Shown here piece after piece: positions 5,941-7,552 of a stretch of 7,552 bases of DNA. Each line of letters opens with the position of its first letter. Positions within the stretch are counted from its first letter, which is position 1. Made by a program: the position numbers and the translations under genes. The notes beneath the pieces were generated by a model that saw nothing but the letters and a program-made list of their open reading frames with translations, made no database searches and had not been told where the DNA came from. Source of the stretch: Nanobdellati archaeon (GTDB lineage Archaea; SpSt-1190); assembly GCA_015522095.1 (NCBI GenBank), contig WAMX01000006.1, forward strand, positions 1 to 7,552, in the 5' to 3' direction.

Positions 5941-5957
5941 CTCAGGACTTATTCCCC

Positions 5958-6167
5958 GTGTGTCTGGGTTTCCCGGGAAGGGTTCTGAAGGTTGAGGGAA
6001 GGCGGGCGCTCGTGGAAATATCCGGAGTCAAAAAAGAGGTGAATATTGCATTTCTCAGGGAAGTACGCCCGGGAGACTGGGTGATGGTGCACGCGGGCTA
6101 TGCCCTGCAAAGGCTTGGGAAGGTTGATGTTGATGAGCTACTTCTTCAGGGACAGGGAAACCGCTGA
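5958..6167 (+). CDS. hypC: Hydrogenase maturation factor HypC (HypC/HybG/HupF family)
   Basis: A 69-residue chaperone that works with HypD to assemble the Fe(CN)2CO group and deliver it to the precursor of the [NiFe] hydrogenase large subunit in the cytoplasm. The N-terminus MCLGFPGRVLKV is diagnostic: Cys2, exposed after removal of Met, is the essential iron- and partner-binding residue. The small OB-like barrel follows (ALVEISGVKKEVNIAFL, then PGDWVMVHAGYALQRL). Length and motif are normal. The start is GTG, read as Met, and is fixed by the need for Cys at position 2 and by the TATA box about 22 nt upstream. It is the first gene of a hypCDE operon and overlaps hypD by 35 bp. Confidence 0.95.
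   Translation: MCLGFPGRVLKVEGRRALVEISGVKKEVNIAFLREVRPGDWVMVHAGYALQRLGKVDVDELLLQGQGNR
6117..6123 (+). promoter_or_regulatory. Possible ribosome-binding site deciding the hypD start
   Basis: GGGAAGG lies inside the hypC coding sequence, 9 nt before ATG 6133 but only 3 nt before ATG 6127. This favours 6133 as the hypD start. An ATG also exists at 6100 in the same frame, but it would add an N-terminal extension lying mostly within hypC. Confidence 0.4.
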
Positions 6168-7197
6168 GAGGATAGCTGCCCTGATAGGGGAGCTGGGTGC
6201 GGAGGGGCTGAAGCTCATGGAGGCCTGCGGCACGCACACCCAGACCATCTCGAAGTTCGGGCTCAGGCACCTCCTTCCGGGGGTGAGGTTCTCCTCCGGG
6301 CCGGGATGCCCGACCTGCGTGACATCCGTCAGGGATGTGGATGCGGCGATAGAGCTCTCCAGGCAGGAGGGCGTGCTCCTCACGACCTTTGGGGACATGT
6401 ACCACGTTCCCGCCACCGGCGGCTCCCTTGCATCATCGGGCGGCAATGTGAAGGTCGTGTACGACATAGGGGAGGCAGTGGAGCTCGCGAGGAGCCATCC
6501 GGGCACTGAGGTCGTCCACTTTGCAATTGGCTTCGAGACCACCGCCCCCCTCACGGCATACCACCTCCTTGAGGGGGTCCCTGAGAACTTCTCAATAATA
6601 CCCGCCCACCGCTACTTCATTGATGCCTTCAATTTCCTCCTCCGCAGCGGGGAGGTGGAGTTTGACGGATTCATCTGCCCCGGGCACGTCTCCACCATAA
6701 CCGGCTGGGCACCCTACCTTGAGATGGTAAGGCACGTGAAGAAGCCCATGGTGGTGACGGGATTCGAGCCAAATGATGTCCTGCTTGCCGTTTACCTCAT
6801 TGCGAGGCAGCTCAGGGAGGGCAGGGCAGAGCTCGAGGTCGAGTACAGCAGGTGCGTCCGTGAGGATGGGAATGTCGCCGCCCTGGAAGCCATGGAGGAG
6901 GTCTTCCGCCACGGGGATGCCCTGTGGAGGGGTCTGGGAAGCATCCCCGGCTCGGGGATGGCCCTCCGGAAGGAGTTTGAAGGGCACGATGCCCTGAGGA
7001 GGTTTGAGGTGGAGGTTGAGAGCGGCCCGGAAATCGCGCCGGGATGCAGGTGCGGCGAAATACTGAGGGGAAACGCCCTCCCGTCCGAATGCCCCCTCTT
7101 CCGCAGGGTCTGCACGCCCACCAACCCCATTGGGGCCTGCATGGTAAGTGTGGAAGGGGCATGCAATGTTCATCTGAGGTATGGCTATGAGGGTTGA
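6133..7197 (+). CDS. hypD: Hydrogenase maturation factor HypD
   Basis: Iron-sulfur scaffold protein that, with HypC, carries the iron ion receiving CO and two cyanides during [NiFe] active-site assembly. From ATG 6133 the protein has 354 residues, near the usual length. Motifs seen: EACGTH at 30-35 with Cys32, SGPGCPTC with Cys59 and Cys62, FGDMYHVPATGGSL, FAIGFETTAP, CPGHVSTITGW and VTGFEPNDVL. The C-terminal cysteine-rich region has Cys305, 307, 320, 327, 336 and 344 in the pattern CRCG..CPLF..CTP..CMVS.EGAC, which includes the [4Fe-4S] ligands. The frame is open back to ATG 6100, but 6133 (or 6127) is preferred from the ribosome-site spacing and a normal N-terminus. It overlaps hypC by 35 bp and hypE by 11 bp, so translation is probably coupled. 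Confidence 0.95.
   Translation: MSYFFRDRETAERIAALIGELGAEGLKLMEACGTHTQTISKFGLRHLLPGVRFSSGPGCPTCVTSVRDVDAAIELSRQEGVLLTTFGDMYHVPATGGSLASSGGNVKVVYDIGEAVELARSHPGTEVVHFAIGFETTAPLTAYHLLEGVPENFSIIPAHRYFIDAFNFLLRSGEVEFDGFICPGHVSTITGWAPYLEMVRHVKKPMVVTGFEPNDVLLAVYLIARQLREGRAELEVEYSRCVREDGNVAALEAMEEVFRHGDALWRGLGSIPGSGMALRKEFEGHDALRRFEVEVESGPEIAPGCRCGEILRGNALPSECPLFRRVCTPTNPIGACMVSVEGACNVHLRYGYEG
7175..7180 (+). promoter_or_regulatory. Shine-Dalgarno sequence of hypE
   Basis: TGAGGT, complementary to the CCUCA-type 3' end of archaeal 16S rRNA, lies 6 nt before ATG 7187 and directly against ATG 7181. The spacing favours 7187 as the hypE start. It sits inside the hypD coding region, as expected for an internal operon gene, in contrast to the leaderless first genes of this window. 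Confidence 0.5.
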
Positions 7198-7552
7198 AAT
7201 TGCGCACGGCTCTGGCGGGGAGAGAATGGCGGAGCTCATAGACCGCATTGTCTCGAGGCTCTCCCTGAAATCCACTCCGGGCGGGAGGGGGCTTGATGTG
7301 CTTGAGGACTCCGGAATCATTGAAGCTGGCGGAGTGCGGCTCGCGCTCACAACAGACACGCACACCGTCTCACCCCTTTTCTTTCCCGGAGGGGATATAG
7401 GGAAGCTCTCATTCTGCGGGACCGTGAATGATCTCGCGGTTATGGGTGCTGAGCCCCTCGCGCTGAGCCTCGGGCTCGTCATCGAGGAGGGGTTTGAGCT
7501 CTCGGAGCTTGACAGAATAATCGACTCAATAAATGGGGAGTCACTGAAGCAC
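7187..7552 (+). CDS. hypE: Hydrogenase maturation factor HypE (N-terminal part)
   Basis: HypE dehydrates a thiocarboxamide on its C-terminal cysteine, using ATP, to make the thiocyanate that gives cyanide to the HypC-HypD iron. The window holds 122 residues of a protein that normally has roughly 330-350, open at the right edge, so the catalytic C-terminal cysteine cannot be seen. Visible family marks are HGSGG at 7-11, LEDSGII at 39-45 (position of the metal/ATP-binding aspartate loop), LTTDTHTVSPLFFPGGDIGKL at 54-74, CGTVNDLAVMGAEPLALSLG at 77-96 and VIEEGF. These are typical of the PurM/ThiL-like ATP-binding domain. The start at 7187 gives an 11-bp overlap with hypD and a TGAGGT site 6 nt upstream; 7181 is an in-frame alternative adding two residues. 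Confidence 0.94.
   Translation, partial: MRVEIAHGSGGERMAELIDRIVSRLSLKSTPGGRGLDVLEDSGIIEAGGVRLALTTDTHTVSPLFFPGGDIGKLSFCGTVNDLAVMGAEPLALSLGLVIEEGFELSELDRIIDSINGESLKH

Noticed and set aside
6100..6132. An earlier hypD start at ATG 6100
   Set aside because: It would extend the protein by 11 residues (MPCKGLGRLML) encoded within hypC. The ribosome-site spacing and normal HypD N-terminus favour 6133.
6592..7482. A 296-codon open frame on the minus strand across hypD and hypE
   Set aside because: It spans the junction of two well-identified plus-strand genes and shows no family resemblance; it is an antisense shadow.
1..7552. CRISPR arrays, insertion sequences, toxin-antitoxin or defence systems, tRNA or rRNA genes
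   Set aside because: No direct-repeat array, transposase, terminal inverted repeats, defence-protein motif or tRNA-like fold was seen. The window is almost fully occupied by conserved housekeeping genes.

Overview
The window is a compact, GC-rich piece of an archaeal chromosome. The archaeal assignment rests on an archaeal/eukaryotic-type leucyl-tRNA synthetase, the archaeal RNA polymerase subunit Rpo11 (RpoL), a DUF99 protein (an archaeal family) and TATA-like boxes about 22-27 nt upstream of nearly every operon-leading start codon. The lineage cannot be fixed by eye. A euryarchaeal or thermoplasmatal-type organism that makes a [NiFe] hydrogenase would fit, but this is a weak inference.

Layout. 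Positions 1-1590 (minus) hold the first 530 codons of leuS, cut by the left edge. Positions 1623-2123 (minus) encode an OB-fold plus winged-helix protein, probably a single-stranded DNA-binding RPA32-like factor. Divergent from it, on the plus strand, are rpo11 (2197-2448) and a DUF99 gene (2445-2984) joined by an ATGA overlap, then an unrecognised 161-residue protein (3006-3491). Facing it on the minus strand is a MinD/ParA-type ATPase (3488-4240) with a hydrophobic C-terminal tail that looks membrane-targeting. Divergent from minD is an unrecognised 135-residue helical protein (4323-4730), whose 3' end overlaps the convergent gene for S-adenosylhomocysteine hydrolase (4681-5910, minus). Divergent from that gene, across only 47 bp, is a hydrogenase-maturation operon: hypC (5958-6167), hypD (6133-7197) and hypE (from 7187, cut by the right edge).

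How the genes work together. HypC and HypD form the scaffold on which the Fe(CN)2CO part of the [NiFe] site is built, and HypE supplies the cyanide. HypA, HypB, HypF and the hydrogenase itself are not in the window. The remaining genes are housekeeping functions in translation, transcription, DNA maintenance, methyl-cycle recycling and spatial organisation. They are packed with almost no non-coding DNA, and no gene-free stretch exceeds about 85 bp.

No mobile element, CRISPR array, tRNA or rRNA is visible, and I see no clear new multi-gene system. The most interesting items are a single TATA box that appears to drive ahcY and hypC in opposite directions, the consistent leaderless promoter layout, a palindrome between the TATA box and start codon of the OB-fold gene, and the two unrecognised proteins.
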